Of a stretch of DNA of 64,000 nt, positions 55,271-63,875 are shown in pieces. The notes beneath the pieces were generated by a model, which did not search any database, was not told where the DNA came from, and worked only from the letters and a program-made list of their open reading frames with translations. The stretch is from Clostridium disporicum (GTDB lineage: Bacteria > Bacillota > Clostridia > Clostridiales > Clostridiaceae), in the NCBI RefSeq assembly GCF_001405015.1, contig NZ_CYZX01000017.1, positions 1-64,000 on the forward strand, read 5' to 3'. The position numbers and the translations under genes were made by a program. Within the stretch, counting starts at the first letter, position 1, and every line of letters starts with the position of its first letter.

Positions 55271-56032
55271 ATGGGAAAGATTTATGTATCACAGCTTTTT
55301 TCAGATGTAGAAGTATTTGAATTGCTTAAAGATAAAGATATAGGTATTGAAATTATCGAGTTCGGTATTGGAAGCGTACTTGATAAAGAGGATAACGGAT
55401 TAAGTGATTATTTAAGTAGGATGGGCGATAGTATAAAGAATAGAAACTTATCTTTACATGGACCATTCCTTGATTTAAACCCAGCTAGCTTTGATAGCTT
55501 AGTAAGAAGTGCAACTATGCAGAGATTTAATCAAGTATATTCTGTTGCAAAGAAACTTAATGCTGATAGAATAATTTTTCACTCATGTTTTTATGAAGAT
55601 ATTTATTTCAAAGAAGCCTATGTTACCAACTCTATAGAATTCTGGAAAGAATTTTTAGCTGATAAGGATGAGTCTATTAAAATACATATAGAGAATGTGT
55701 TGGAAAAGTCTATGGACCATTTAGTAGAAGTTGTAGAAGGAGTAAATAATGACAACTTAACGATATGCTTAGATATTGGACATGCAAATTGCTATTCAGA
55801 TGTACCAGTAGAAGAGTGGATTAAATCTTTAGGAAATAAGATAGGTCATATTCATCTCCATAATAATTATGGAATTAAAGATACACATGAAGGCTTAAAT
55901 AAAGGCAATATGGATATTTGTTATTTGCTTCATAAAATTAATGAATACTGTTGCAATCCATCAATGACTATTGAAATTAATGATTACTATGAAATAAATA
56001 GCTCTATAGAAGTGTTAAATAAGTTTTTGTAG
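55271..56032 (+). CDS. sugar phosphate isomerase/epimerase-like TIM barrel
   Basis: The 253-residue protein fits the xylose isomerase-like TIM barrel (AP_endonuc_2) family: NLSLHGPFLDLNPASFDSLV, DRIIFHSCFYED, IHIENVLEKSMDHL, CLDIGHANCYSDVPVEEW and HIHLHNNYGIKDTHEGLNKG contribute His, Glu and Asp metal ligands at the expected strand ends. It may isomerise a sugar or act as an endonuclease IV relative; the substrate is not evident. AGGAG precedes the ATG, and it is probably co-transcribed with aat. Confidence 0.8.
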   Translation: MGKIYVSQLFSDVEVFELLKDKDIGIEIIEFGIGSVLDKEDNGLSDYLSRMGDSIKNRNLSLHGPFLDLNPASFDSLVRSATMQRFNQVYSVAKKLNADRIIFHSCFYEDIYFKEAYVTNSIEFWKEFLADKDESIKIHIENVLEKSMDHLVEVVEGVNNDNLTICLDIGHANCYSDVPVEEWIKSLGNKIGHIHLHNNYGIKDTHEGLNKGNMDICYLLHKINEYCCNPSMTIEINDYYEINSSIEVLNKFL

Positions 56033-56039
56033 ATATTTT

Positions 56040-56075
56040 CAGTAGAGGGTTTAGTTTAGGCTAAACTCTCTACTG
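56040..56075 (+). terminator. terminator of the aat operon
   Basis: CAGTAGAGGGTTTAG and CTAAACTCTCTACTG form a 15-bp stem with one G-T pair and a 6-base loop. The downstream tract is only moderately T-rich. Confidence 0.7.
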
Positions 56076-56298
56076 AGTTATTCTTCTTTCTATTAAGTTT
56101 TATTGATTTTTAATAAATTCTTTTGGTAGATTTTTTTATGTTTAAAGGCTTCTGTCTAAAGAAAACATTATTTGTAATTATATTTACTATCTCCTTTTTT
56201 GTTGTAATTAATAACATAAAACAGTAAAATTATACTGTAATAAGGTGTTTTATCTAGAATAAGCATAGTAAAAAAATATAGATTAAGGGGATGGATTT

Positions 56299-56481
56299 AT
56301 GTATAAGTATAGATATGAAAAATCATCAGGGGGAACGTTTTTTACAGAACCGGATCATAGAGAGGTCATAGATAAATTAGCTAGAGAGGGATGGAGATTT
56401 GTAGCTGCAATACCTACTTATCAAACTGGAGAAGGTAAAGTTAAGGAGTTTGATTTAGTATTTGAAAAAAAGGTCGATTAA
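56299..56481 (+). CDS. DUF4177 small protein
   Basis: The 60-residue product has the DUF4177 layout: KYRYEKSSGGTFFTEPDHRE, KLAREGWRFVAAIPTYQ and a closing strand EFDLVFEKKV. Family members are short cytoplasmic proteins of unknown role, usually with a W following an acidic helix as here. GGGG is placed well before the ATG. It forms its own unit ahead of a strong terminator. Confidence 0.75.
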   Translation: MYKYRYEKSSGGTFFTEPDHREVIDKLAREGWRFVAAIPTYQTGEGKVKEFDLVFEKKVD

Positions 56482-56529
56482 TAATAGTTTAATGGGAAGT
56501 AGTATAAAATTTATATTTAGTTATTTATT

Positions 56530-56557
56530 AAAGCTATAGAGTAATCTATAGCTTTTT
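56530..56557 (+). terminator. terminator after the DUF4177 gene
   Basis: AAAGCTATAGA-GTAA-TCTATAGCTTT is a perfect 11-bp stem with TTATA behind. Confidence 0.8.
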
Positions 56558-56668
56558 ATAATATCTTCTGTTAAAAAATGATATTATTTATCACAAAAAT
56601 AATAATATAATTTACTAAATTATACAATTTATGGTAAAATATTTTTGTGAACATTTGGGGGTGGGTGA

Positions 56669-57772
56669 ATGGAACTAAAACATATTTCAATAAAAGTAAA
56701 ATTAATAATATTTGTATATATGTTATTATCAATAACAAAAATGCAAAAAATAGATAAGTCATTAATAATTTTAATGCTTTTATATTTAATATCAATATTT
56801 TCAAATGGAATAGTAAAAGAGAAATATAGAATTATACTAAGTGCTTTTGAAGGTTTATGTGCTTTGTTTATAGGAATAAAGTTTATTCCTATAGCTATGG
56901 TTTTATTAATAATTACAATGCTGGAGCTTGCTCTAGGAAAGATAAAAGATAAAGGTATTTTATTTGCTTTAATTGCTTTACCTTTATTGTTAATAAGAGA
57001 CTATTTATTAAATAGTGAAATTATAGTATTGGTTTTAGTTATAGCATTGTTCTTTTCTTATTATTTTAAAGAACAACATAACTTATTTAAAATGGAGAGA
57101 GAAAATGAACAAAGAAGAAAAGAAATATATAAACTTCAAAGCAGATTAAAAGAAGAACAGAATTTTAAAGAGCAATTTCTGTATACAATGCAATTAGAAG
57201 AAAGAAATAAGCTTTCTGGAAAGCTTCACGATAGAATAGGTCACACAATATCGGGAACGTTGCTTCAGTTAGAAGCTATTAAACTAACTATTGATAATAA
57301 CAAGGAGCAAGGAAAAAAACTATTAGATATGTCTATTGATAACTTAAGAAAAGGTATGAATGATATTAGAATGATTTTAAGAGAAATTAGACCACAGCAA
57401 GAAGAATTAGGAATTAATAGAATCAAATTAATATTAGAAGAAAAGACTAAAAATACAAGATTTAAATATAGTATAAGACATTCAGGTGATTTAGAAAAAA
57501 TATCAGCATCTAATTGGATTATTTTTGTACAAGCTGTAAAGGAATTAAGTACAAATTCAATTAAATATTCTAAGGGTACAGAAATAGATGTAAATATAAC
57601 AATCTTAAATAAAATTATCAAGTTAGAAGTTAGAGATAATGGTATAGGCTCAATGGAAGTTAAAAAGGGCATTGGTTTATCTAATTTAGAAGAGAAGATT
57701 GCAGAAATCAATGGACAGCTAATAGTTGATGGTACAGATGGATTTTCTGTAATTTTAATAATTCCATTTTAA
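56669..57772 (+). CDS. sensor histidine kinase (HisKA_3 / DesK-LiaS type)
   Basis: The 367-residue kinase has an N-terminal block of about five or six membrane helices (residues ~5-135), a coiled-coil linker, the HisKA_3 phosphoacceptor helix KLSGKLHDRIGHTISGTLLQ (His in LHDR), and an HATPase_c domain (KELSTNSIKYSKG N-box, VRDNGIGSMEV G1, GIGLSNLEEKI G2). It phosphorylates the response regulator encoded 10 bases downstream. GGGGGTGG precedes the ATG. Lacking a sizeable outer domain, it probably senses membrane state. Confidence 0.9.
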   Translation: MELKHISIKVKLIIFVYMLLSITKMQKIDKSLIILMLLYLISIFSNGIVKEKYRIILSAFEGLCALFIGIKFIPIAMVLLIITMLELALGKIKDKGILFALIALPLLLIRDYLLNSEIIVLVLVIALFFSYYFKEQHNLFKMERENEQRRKEIYKLQSRLKEEQNFKEQFLYTMQLEERNKLSGKLHDRIGHTISGTLLQLEAIKLTIDNNKEQGKKLLDMSIDNLRKGMNDIRMILREIRPQQEELGINRIKLILEEKTKNTRFKYSIRHSGDLEKISASNWIIFVQAVKELSTNSIKYSKGTEIDVNITILNKIIKLEVRDNGIGSMEVKKGIGLSNLEEKIAEINGQLIVDGTDGFSVILIIPF

Positions 57773-57782
57773 AGGAGGCTAT

Positions 57783-58421
57783 ATGGAAAAGATTAAAATC
57801 TTAATAGTAGATGATGATTCCTTAATAAGGGAGAGTTTAAAAATAATATTAAGCTCTGATGACAAAATAGAAGTTTTATCTACAGCTAGTAATGGACAAG
57901 AAGCAGTGGATTATTGTATTAAAAACTCAGTTGATATTGCTTTAGTAGATATAAGAATGCCTTTAGTTAATGGAGTAAAAGCTACAAAAGAAATAACTAA
58001 GAGAACTAACACTAAGGTAATTATTTTAACTACTTTTGATGAAGATGAATATATAAAAGAAGCATTGAACTATGGAGCTAAGGGATACTTATTAAAAAAT
58101 ACATCACCTAGAAAGATAATAGAAACTATAAAAGTAGTGAGCAGTGGAAATTGCGTCATTCAAGAAGAGGTATTAAATAAGATAACAGATAAGCTACTTA
58201 AAGTTAATAATAAATCAGAAAAGAAAATAGATACAAGTTTATTTACAGAAAGAGAATTAAACATTATGGAAGCGATAGCAGATGGATTAACTAATAAAGA
58301 AATATCAAAAAAACTATTTATATCAGAAGGAACTGTAAAAAACTATATTACATCTATTTTAGATAAGACAGATTTAGAACATAGAACACAAATAGCAATT
58401 TACTATATAAAAGGTAAGTAA
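57783..58421 (+). CDS. NarL/LuxR-type response regulator
   Basis: The 212-residue protein has a receiver domain (KILIVDDDSLIRESLKIILS acidic pocket, LVDIRMPLVNG with phosphoacceptor Asp ~54, ILTTFDEDEYI, Lys in GYLLKN) and a LuxR HTH (residues ~148-205; LFTERELNIMEAIADGLTNK, EGTVKNYITSILDK). AAAGGAGG precedes the ATG. It is paired with the kinase before it. Likely targets are the small membrane protein directly downstream and perhaps the ABC exporter at 60405, by analogy with similar operons; this is inference. Confidence 0.93.
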   Translation: MEKIKILIVDDDSLIRESLKIILSSDDKIEVLSTASNGQEAVDYCIKNSVDIALVDIRMPLVNGVKATKEITKRTNTKVIILTTFDEDEYIKEALNYGAKGYLLKNTSPRKIIETIKVVSSGNCVIQEEVLNKITDKLLKVNNKSEKKIDTSLFTERELNIMEAIADGLTNKEISKKLFISEGTVKNYITSILDKTDLEHRTQIAIYYIKGK

Positions 58422-58473
58422 ACCCAAAGAATTAAATATATAGTGGTAACTAAGAGACAGGGGGAGATTTTAA

Positions 58474-58626
58474 TTGAAGTTTGATCTTTGGAGATCGGTA
58501 GAAGTTTTTGTAATTGGATTAATAGTATGCTTTACTACAACTATGCTTCTTGGGGATGAGGCATTTACTGGTATAGCAATAATTTATTTAGCTGCAGTTA
58601 TTGCAGGAAAAGTCAGCAATAAATAA
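58474..58626 (+). CDS. small two-helix membrane protein
   Basis: A TTG start at 58474 behind GGGGAG opens 50 codons. The product has two hydrophobic segments (VEVFVIGLIVCFTTTMLLG and FTGIAIIYLAAVIAGKV) separated by a short GDEA turn. I do not recognise a family. Its position just after the response regulator suggests a membrane cofactor of the two-component system, or a small holin-like peptide; this is inference. Confidence 0.6.
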   Translation: MKFDLWRSVEVFVIGLIVCFTTTMLLGDEAFTGIAIIYLAAVIAGKVSNK

Positions 58627-58657
58627 GTTAGGTTATTAAATTAAAGGGGTGATTGAA

Positions 58658-59362
58658 ATGAAGGCATATGAGAAATTATCTAAATTTTACAAAAAGGATT
58701 GGGGTAATGATAGTATTAGATATATTGATTTAATTACAAATGTAATTAATACATTAGATTTAAAGATAACTTCTATCTTAGATGTTGGGTGTGGTACAGG
58801 GATACTTGCAAATGAGTTGAAGAAAATGAACTTTGAAGTTAGCGGAATGGATATTTCAGAGGACATGATTAATGTAGCTAAAGAAACTACAACAGAAATT
58901 GAATTTATAGTAGCAGACATGAGAAATTTTGATATGAAGAAGAAATTTGATATGATTACATGTGCTTTTGATGCTATTAATTATATAACTACTGATGAGG
59001 ATATGGAAAATGCTATGAGTAGTATTTATAATAACTTAAATGAAAATGGATTTTTTATATTTGATGTTAACACACCTTATTTATATGAGGATAAGCATTT
59101 TGGTGTAATCAATAGGGTATTTGATAATATACATTTTAAGCAAATATTAGAATATGATAAAACAACTCAAATAGCTACTACACTTTTTGATTTTGGAAAT
59201 AATGAGTTAGAAAATCATATTCTAAGGGCATATTCAGTTGAAAAAATGGATGAATATCTTTTGAAATCTGGATTTGAAATAGTTGGTAGATATAAAAACT
59301 TTAGAATGTTTCCTATAGAAGATAGAACATACAAGGTTTTTTATGTAGCAAAAAAGAGGTAA
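58658..59362 (+). CDS. class I SAM-dependent methyltransferase
   Basis: The 234-residue protein shows the methyltransferase_25/11 fold: ITSILDVGCGTGILANELKK (motif I), VSGMDISEDMINVAKE (motif II), EFIVADMRNFDMKKKFDMIT (motif III-IV) and ENGFFIFDVNTP. The acceptor is unknown; the small size and C-terminal region resemble small-molecule enzymes. ATG 58658 lies 8 bases behind AAGGGG; a GTG three codons upstream overlaps that site. It may be co-transcribed with the GNAT gene that follows. Confidence 0.88.
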   Translation: MKAYEKLSKFYKKDWGNDSIRYIDLITNVINTLDLKITSILDVGCGTGILANELKKMNFEVSGMDISEDMINVAKETTTEIEFIVADMRNFDMKKKFDMITCAFDAINYITTDEDMENAMSSIYNNLNENGFFIFDVNTPYLYEDKHFGVINRVFDNIHFKQILEYDKTTQIATTLFDFGNNELENHILRAYSVEKMDEYLLKSGFEIVGRYKNFRMFPIEDRTYKVFYVAKKR

Positions 59363-59444
59363 GCTAGAAATAATATAGCTTTACAAAAGGGAGGTTAAGG
59401 AGATTTAGAGTCTCAGTTAAATTCCAAGTTAGAGGTGAATTCAG

Positions 59445-59948
59445 ATGAATTTAAGATTAGCTAATATGTATGACTTACCCAAAATCAAAGTTGTATACGG
59501 AAAAATAATTGATAACATGAATAAAAATAACATACAGATTTGGAATGAGATTTATCCATGTGAGGTTTTCTATGATGATATTGTAAATAATCGTCTTTAT
59601 GTTTTAACGGAAAACGATGAGATAGTTTCAGCTTTTGCTTTAAGCAATTCAAATTTAGGAGAAGAGTATATGAAATGGGGAAATAAAAATGCTAAAGCAT
59701 TATATATTGATAGGTTTGGAGTTAATGTCAATTATTTAAGAAAAGGAATTGGCAGCGTAATGATTAATAAAGCAATTGCCATTGCAAGAGATAGCAGTGC
59801 TAAATATATACGGCTTTTTGTTGTGGATATAAATAAACCTGCAATAAATTTTTATTTAAAGAATGGCTTTAAGCAAGTTGATGGAATCTATGAAGAAAGA
59901 ATTGATGATTTTGTGTTAAGTGAATATGGCTTTGAGATAAAAGTATAA
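59445..59948 (+). CDS. GNAT-family N-acetyltransferase 2
   Basis: The 167-residue protein has the GNAT core: RLANMYDLPKIKVVYGKIID, RLYVLTENDEIVSAFALSNS, the acetyl-CoA loop VNYLRKGIGSVMINKAIAIA (RKGIGS) and INKPAINFYLKNGFKQVDGI. It resembles the family that acetylates small amines or antibiotics, but the acceptor is not evident. AGAGGTGA precedes the ATG. A strong bidirectional hairpin follows. Confidence 0.86.
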   Translation: MNLRLANMYDLPKIKVVYGKIIDNMNKNNIQIWNEIYPCEVFYDDIVNNRLYVLTENDEIVSAFALSNSNLGEEYMKWGNKNAKALYIDRFGVNVNYLRKGIGSVMINKAIAIARDSSAKYIRLFVVDINKPAINFYLKNGFKQVDGIYEERIDDFVLSEYGFEIKV

Positions 59949-59993
59949 ATGAACATGTATAATTTTATTATTAAATTAAGAGATATTGAATAG

Positions 59994-60040
59994 GTGCCAG
60001 TAGGTGTTTTGTTTTTGCACAAATATACCTACTGGCACTA
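59994..60040. terminator. bidirectional terminator
   Basis: GTGCCAGTAGGT and ACCTACTGGCAC form a perfect 12-bp stem with a ~22-base loop. It separates the GNAT gene from a decayed minus-strand gene. Confidence 0.75.
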
Positions 60041-60079
60041 GTTTATTTATTTCTTTTTAAATATCTCATTATTATAATA

Positions 60080-60227
60080 CCCTCTTCAACAACATAATAT
60101 CGAAGAGTTTTGATTTCGTATTTAGAGTCAAATCACCATCTCAAATTATCTAGTCGAATCCATCATTTTCATCTGCTATATAGCAATCTAAGCCTATTGT
60201 TAAATTTAATATTATTTTCCCATCCAT
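60080..60227 (-). pseudogene. dihydrofolate reductase-family protein, decayed fragment
   Basis: The minus-strand frame reads MDGKIILNLTIGLDCYIADE, then NDGFD*II*DGDLTLNTKSKL with * as stops. This matches the start of the RibD_C/DHFR-like family (KIILNLTISLDGYIADENGG YDWI.GDGD..LNTK.KFDF). The first stop (TAG) replaces the conserved Trp and the second (TGA) a Gly. The rest of the gene is not recognisable. The parental family reduces pteridines or pyrimidines; this copy is dead. Confidence 0.7.
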
Positions 60228-60404
60228 ATTAGTAATACTCCAGGTAACCTTTTTTATAGTATTTATAAAAATTTATCCCCTTAATATAAAGGCGAAGCAA
60301 TTAAATATGACTTTTGTCATATGCACTTTATGACTTTGTATAGTAGGTTGATTTTTATATATTTCCTATAATGATGGTATAAGATAAAACTTGGGGGTAT
60401 TTAA
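60228..60404. other. intergenic stretch
   Basis: No gene. ATGACTTTTGTCAT is a 14-bp palindrome at 60308-60321, and a TTTTATATATTTCC...TATAAG region 45 bases ahead of the ABC gene could be its promoter. Confidence 0.3.
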
Positions 60405-61340
60405 ATGAAGGTTATTGAAATAAGGGATTTAGTAAAGAAGTATGGTAATAACATTGCTGTTGATAATATTAACTTATCTATAGATGAAGGTGAAATATAT
60501 GGTCTACTTGGGCCAAATGGGGCTGGTAAAAGTACAATTATAAACATGCTTTGCTCTTTATTAAAGCCAAACTCTGGTTCTTTAAAGATATTTGGGGTAG
60601 ATGTGCAAGAGCATAACATGGATGTTAAGAAAAAGATTGGGCTAGTTCCTCAAAATGTTGCTGTATACAAAGACTTTACTGCTTATGAAAATGTTAAATT
60701 TTTTGGAGAGTTATATGGTTTAAGAGGAAATAAGCTTAAGGAAAGTGTTAATAAAGCACTAGAATTTGTTGGATTACTAGATGTAGCTAAAGACCAAGCA
60801 AAAAGTTTTTCAGGTGGAATGGTCAGAAGATTAAATATAGCTTGTGCGATAGTTCATGAACCAAAATTGATTATAATGGATGAACCTACTGTAGGAATCG
60901 ATCCTCAATCAAGAAATCATATTTTAAATGCTGTAAAGACTTTAAATAAAAATGGGACTACTATAATTTATACTACTCACTATATGGAAGAAGCAGAGAA
61001 TCTTTGTAGCAAGATAGGAATTATAGATAAAGGAAAGATAATAGTTGAAGGAAGTACTGATGAGTTAAAGTCTATGGTAAGTGATAAGAAAACTTTACAG
61101 ATACGTGTTGATGATGTTTATAAGCTTGAAATAGAAAATATTAAAAAGATAAAAGGTGTATCAGAAATTATCATTGACCAAAACTGTTTAACAATAAATA
61201 CTCAAAAGGAAATAAACAACCTAGATATATTAATAAAAAGTATAACTGATTCAAATGTAAAAATATTAGATTTAGGCTTTAAGGAAATAACACTTGAAAC
61301 TGTATTTTTAACTTTAACAGGTAGAAGTTTAAGAGATTAG
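60405..61340 (+). CDS. ABC transporter ATP-binding protein
   Basis: The 311-residue ATPase shows Walker A GPNGAGKSTI, Q-loop VPQNVAVYKD, signature SFSGGMVRRLNIAC, Walker B KLIIMDEPTVGIDP and H-loop TTHYMEEAENLC. A C-terminal ~80-residue extension with a short beta domain is typical of DrrA/CcmA-like exporters. It energises the two membrane proteins that follow. GGGGG precedes the ATG. Together the three genes form an ABC-2 exporter, possibly of a lipid-like drug, antibiotic or lantibiotic. Confidence 0.95.
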   Translation: MKVIEIRDLVKKYGNNIAVDNINLSIDEGEIYGLLGPNGAGKSTIINMLCSLLKPNSGSLKIFGVDVQEHNMDVKKKIGLVPQNVAVYKDFTAYENVKFFGELYGLRGNKLKESVNKALEFVGLLDVAKDQAKSFSGGMVRRLNIACAIVHEPKLIIMDEPTVGIDPQSRNHILNAVKTLNKNGTTIIYTTHYMEEAENLCSKIGIIDKGKIIVEGSTDELKSMVSDKKTLQIRVDDVYKLEIENIKKIKGVSEIIIDQNCLTINTQKEINNLDILIKSITDSNVKILDLGFKEITLETVFLTLTGRSLRD

Positions 61341-61348
61341 GAGGAGTT

Positions 61349-62494
61349 ATGATATCAATAATTAAAGGGATAATATTAAATCAAATAAGAAAGAAAAATA
61401 GTACACTCTTTAAGATAGTTTTTCCAGTATTCTTAATTCTTGTTCTAGGTTTTACTCTTTCAAATGATTTTGAAACAGGTAGAGATACATCTTTAGATAA
61501 ATTAGATGTCTTATATATTGATAATGGAGACGATTATTCAAAAGAAGTATTAAAGGCTTTTAAGAAAATAGATTCGGGGTTAGAAATAGAATTTAAAGAA
61601 GCAACTTCAATAGAAGAAGCTAAACAAAGAGTTAGAATTGAAAAAGCAGTGTTTCTCTATTTAAATAAAGGAATAATAGAGATATATTCTAACGATAAGT
61701 ATATTACTAATTCATCTATAGTATATGGAATGTTGAAGGGGATAAGCAATGGTTTAAATGCCACTTTAGAGATGTATAATGTTAATCCACAAAGAGATTT
61801 TACAATAACTCCTATAGAAAAAAATGGAATTTTAGATGTAGAAACTATAGCAAGTACTAAGTCACCATCATCAATGGATTATTATGGTGTGGCAGAGATT
61901 GGGCTTATGATATTTTATTACTTTTCAATGCCAATTTATTATATGAAGGAAGAAAGAAAAAGAAATATAAAGGACAGGATTTTACTTTCTGGAATTTCAA
62001 ATAGAAAATATTATTTTGCATCTTTTATAGGTTATTCTGTATTTGCATTTTCAACTACTACGCTAGCATATCTAATATCTAAATTTATCTTAGGCATTAA
62101 CTATGGAAATAATATTTTAATCCTTCCTATTGCAGCATTACCTTTTATTACGTTAGTGATATCTTTAGGTATGTTTTTATCAATAGTACTAAAGGATGAA
62201 GATAGAGGTGAAATAATAGGATCTTCAGTAGTAATTCCAATTTTATGTTTCTTAGGGGGAGGATATATAGCTTTAGGTGATGATGTAAATGTTCTATTCA
62301 ATATTGTTACAAAGATATCACCATTAAGATGGTTTAATAATGGACTATTTAGATATATCTATAACGGTGACAGCTCTATGTTAATTACATGGGTTATTAT
62401 AGGTTCTTTAGCAACAATAATATTATTAGCATTAATATACTATATACTTGGAAAGGAAGATTTTATTGATGGCAAATGTATGGATTCTATTTAA
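61349..62494 (+). CDS. ABC-2 type permease subunit 1
   Basis: The 381-residue protein has one N-terminal membrane helix (~20-38), a large extracytoplasmic domain (~45-185, with DVLYIDNGDDYSKEVLKAFK typical of YhgE/Pip-like ABC-2 permeases) and five or six C-terminal helices (MIFYYFSMPIYYM onwards). AGGAGGAG precedes the ATG, eight bases after the ATPase stop. It would form one half of the exporter pore. Confidence 0.87.
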   Translation: MISIIKGIILNQIRKKNSTLFKIVFPVFLILVLGFTLSNDFETGRDTSLDKLDVLYIDNGDDYSKEVLKAFKKIDSGLEIEFKEATSIEEAKQRVRIEKAVFLYLNKGIIEIYSNDKYITNSSIVYGMLKGISNGLNATLEMYNVNPQRDFTITPIEKNGILDVETIASTKSPSSMDYYGVAEIGLMIFYYFSMPIYYMKEERKRNIKDRILLSGISNRKYYFASFIGYSVFAFSTTTLAYLISKFILGINYGNNILILPIAALPFITLVISLGMFLSIVLKDEDRGEIIGSSVVIPILCFLGGGYIALGDDVNVLFNIVTKISPLRWFNNGLFRYIYNGDSSMLITWVIIGSLATIILLALIYYILGKEDFIDGKCMDSI

Positions 62495-63617
62495 GAATAA
62501 TTTATATATTTCAGTAGTAAAGAAAAAGGTTAATTTTATTTTAACCTTAGTAGCTCCTATTCTAATTTTATTGCTTATGGGTAAAATACTTAGCTTTGGT
62601 GGTGGAAATTCTTTGAATATTGGGATAGTAGATAATGATAATACAAAGACTACAGAAGCTTTAGTAGAATTTTTACAAGACACAAATTTTATTAATGTTA
62701 TAAATATGGATGAAAATGATATAAATAATAAGTTAGCAGAAAGAACTATATTCGGTGTTATATCTTTTAAAGAAGGATATGAAGAAGCATTATTTACTGG
62801 AAATGAAGATAAGATTTTAATAACAACTACTGAGAATGATGTTGATATTAAAGATATTATTAGTGACATGCTGTACCCTGAAGTTGTAAATATTAGAAAT
62901 TTAGCTAATGTATGTGAAAGTAAACAAGAGTATATAGAGGTTTTAGATAGTTATAAAAATGACGGAGAAGTTAAAATTGAGAGAAAACCACTTTCAGATT
63001 TGAGAGAAGATTACTTAAAATCAAGTATATTTGTTGGTTTTATTATATTCTTTATGTTACTTAGAGGAAGTAGTGGATCATTACATTATTATGAAGAAAA
63101 AGATGAAAATGTATTTAATAGACTTTTTATGGCACCAGTGGAATCATATCAGTACTATTTAGCTGACCTTTTAAGCAACTATTTAGTAGTTTTTATACAA
63201 GCTATTATAGGAATACTAGGAATGAAGATTTTAGGTACTAACATTGGTGTTAGTAGTGGAATGCTATTGCTAATAATGGGTGTTGTTGGGCTAGTGTCAG
63301 TATCACTAGCTATATGTATTAGAGCTTTTTGTAATACCTATAGTGAGTTTAATATGATTTTTAATTTTTTAAATATTATTCTAATAATTGTTGGAGGATG
63401 TTTCGTACCATTAGATATAATGCCAAAGTTGGTAAATAATATTTCATATTTGACACCAACTAGATGGGCAATGGAAGCAATAAGTGATTTACAATTAGGA
63501 TTAGGATTTAAGGATATAGTACCACATATATTCATTATTATATTATTTGCAGTAGTTTTCTTTGTTATTGGTTCATACAAAACAACAAAATCAGAAAAAG
63601 AGTTTTCTATAATTTAA
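62469..63617 (+). CDS. ABC-2 type permease subunit 2
   Basis: The 382-residue protein repeats the architecture of subunit 1: N-terminal helix (FILTLVAPILILLLMGKILS), an external domain (SLNIGIVDNDNTKTTEALVE), and a C-terminal helix bundle with the ABC-2 signature FNRLFMAPVESYQYYLADLL and NIILIIVGGCFVPLDIMP. ATG 62469 lies behind AAAGGAAG and overlaps subunit 1 by 26 bases, so the two are translationally coupled. A weak hairpin (TCCT-AAT-AGGA, 63686-63696) with a T-run follows. Confidence 0.87.
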   Translation: MANVWILFKNNLYISVVKKKVNFILTLVAPILILLLMGKILSFGGGNSLNIGIVDNDNTKTTEALVEFLQDTNFINVINMDENDINNKLAERTIFGVISFKEGYEEALFTGNEDKILITTTENDVDIKDIISDMLYPEVVNIRNLANVCESKQEYIEVLDSYKNDGEVKIERKPLSDLREDYLKSSIFVGFIIFFMLLRGSSGSLHYYEEKDENVFNRLFMAPVESYQYYLADLLSNYLVVFIQAIIGILGMKILGTNIGVSSGMLLLIMGVVGLVSVSLAICIRAFCNTYSEFNMIFNFLNIILIIVGGCFVPLDIMPKLVNNISYLTPTRWAMEAISDLQLGLGFKDIVPHIFIIILFAVVFFVIGSYKTTKSEKEFSII

Positions 63618-63707
63618 ATATTAAATACTTTATGTTTAACAAATTTAAATGAATATATGTATATAAATCTAAATCCATCTAAAGATCCTAATAGGAATTT
63701 TTTTATT

Positions 63708-63737
63708 AAAAGTCACAGGGGAATCTGTGACTTTTTT
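63708..63737 (+). terminator. terminator of the ABC exporter operon
   Basis: AAAAGTCACAG and CTGTGACTTTT form a perfect 11-bp stem with a 6-base loop, then TTG. Confidence 0.85.
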
Positions 63738-63810
63738 GTTGGATAAAAATACCGATACTAGGTTTTAATTAGATAAAAATATAATTTTTGAAAAAATAAA
63801 TGAAAAAATC

Positions 63811-63839
63811 TTTACAACAGAACATATGTTCTTTATAAT
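63811..63839 (+). promoter_or_regulatory. LexA-controlled promoter of the Y-family polymerase
   Basis: TTTACA (63811-63816) and TATAAT (63834-63839) are 17 bases apart. The spacer contains GAACATATGTTC (63820-63831), a perfect 12-bp palindrome fitting the Gram-positive SOS box (GAAC....GTTC). LexA bound here would block RNA polymerase. Confidence 0.85.
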
Positions 63840-63875
63840 TAAAAGTAGCATTTATTTATTAAGGGAGTGGTATAA

